A DNA stretch of 13,135 bases, taken from Actinomycetota bacterium. Lineage in GTDB: Bacteria > Actinomycetota > Actinomycetes > Nanopelagicales > Nanopelagicaceae. Shown here piece by piece: positions 12,809 to 13,135 of this stretch; position 1 is the stretch's first letter; each line of letters starts with the position of its first letter. The translations under genes and the position numbers were made by a program. The notes beneath the pieces are model-generated. The model was not told where the DNA came from. It did no database searches and was given only the letters and a program-made list of their open reading frames with translations. The stretch lies in assembly GCA_947480375.1 (NCBI GenBank), contig CANKCX010000012.1:1-13135 (forward strand). The letters are read 5' to 3'.

Positions 12809-13135
12809 TTAAAACTTTAAAACCGCTTGGGTTTCACTTCCCACGCGGATTAATTGAATACTTCCTTTTAACTCATTTTCAGTCAGAGTTTTAACTATTT
12901 GCAGCCCTAAGTTCGAGGATTGATCCCAATTGAAATCAGTTGGCAGCCCAACTCCATCATCAATGATTTTTACTTCACAATTGTTCAGCGTTCTAACAAC
13001 TTCAATTCGCAAATTCTCGCCAGCATCGCCCAGTCCATGTTCAAGTGCGTTGTGAATCAACTCTGTTATTACAAGTGCTAAAGGAGTAGCAACTTGCGAA
13101 TCAAAGGTTCCAAATGCGCCAACCTTTTTTACCGC
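12809..13135 (-). CDS. pdtaS: Sensor histidine kinase, PdtaS type (partial, 5' end outside window)
   Basis: The last 108 codons of a histidine kinase ATPase domain; the frame continues past the right edge. The N box is ELIHNALEHG with Asn29 of the visible part, the G1 box is DDGVG (59-63), and the G2 box is NLGLQIV (75-81), after which the domain closes with TLTENELKGSI. The VATPLALVITEL lead-in and LGLQIVKTL are characteristic of the HisKA_2-type PdtaS kinases of actinobacteria, which phosphorylate the ANTAR-domain RNA-binding regulator PdtaR. The sensory GAF/PAS part and phospho-accepting His are outside the window. The convergent whiB1 next door matches Rv3219/Rv3220c of M. tuberculosis, which supports the assignment. 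Confidence 0.85.
   Translation of the reverse strand, partial: AVKKVGAFGTFDSQVATPLALVITELIHNALEHGLGDAGENLRIEVVRTLNNCEVKIIDDGVGLPTDFNWDQSSNLGLQIVKTLTENELKGSIQLIRVGSETQAVLKF

Noticed and set aside
1..13135. Search for CRISPR arrays, insertion sequences, integrase or att sites
   Set aside because: No spaced repeats, transposase or integrase motifs, or terminal inverted repeats were seen. The tRNA has no duplicated 3' end in the window.

Overview
The window looks like a chromosomal segment of a small, AT-rich, streamlined actinobacterium. The actinobacterial signals are a WhiB1-type iron-sulfur regulator directly convergent with a PdtaS-type sensor kinase (the arrangement I recall from Mycobacterium), a DUF3039 protein, and many genes whose start codon lies 6-7 bases after a TAnnnT -10 box with no Shine-Dalgarno sequence (leaderless transcripts). 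The low GC content (judged by eye, not counted), very short intergenic gaps and overlapping gene ends point to the freshwater Nanopelagicales (acI) or a relative. That placement is inference.

Layout. 1-574 (minus): DUF3039 zinc-ribbon-like protein, coupled by a 4-base overlap to a secreted, probably GH18-like protein that runs off the left edge. 623-1564 (plus): ornithine carbamoyltransferase argF, divergent from it. 1637-4439 (plus): the three-gene proton-translocating transhydrogenase operon pntAA-pntAB-pntB. 4436-5431 (minus): a pirin with a TTG start. 5547-6185 (plus): a small lipoprotein of unknown role. 6166-7709 (minus): short ribosome hibernation factor, then a UPF0718/ArsP-like permease with a C-terminal YHS domain. 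7781-9046 (plus): SulP anion transporter without a STAS domain. 9032-9564 (minus): a 48-residue one-helix protein and a 124-residue membrane protein, both unrecognised. 9604-11635 (minus): TerC-family membrane protein coupled to a MalY/PatB-type PLP enzyme. 11686-12237 (minus): msrA. 12312-12383 (plus): tRNA-Arg(CCG). 12519-12788 (plus): whiB1. 12809-13135 (minus): 3' part of pdtaS, cut by the right edge.

The genes are mostly housekeeping: arginine synthesis, NADPH supply from the proton gradient, ribosome hibernation, anion uptake, metal and redox protection, and redox-linked regulation. There is no prophage, insertion sequence, CRISPR array or defence island, and no gene-free stretch longer than about 135 bases. 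I do not see a clear new multi-gene system. The points most worth a second look are the repeated leaderless promoter geometry, a permease whose family-typical N-terminus has no canonical start codon, the divergent TTGAA/TTCAA palindromes before the pirin gene, the unrecognised 48/124-residue membrane pair, and the A-C mismatch in the T stem of the tRNA.
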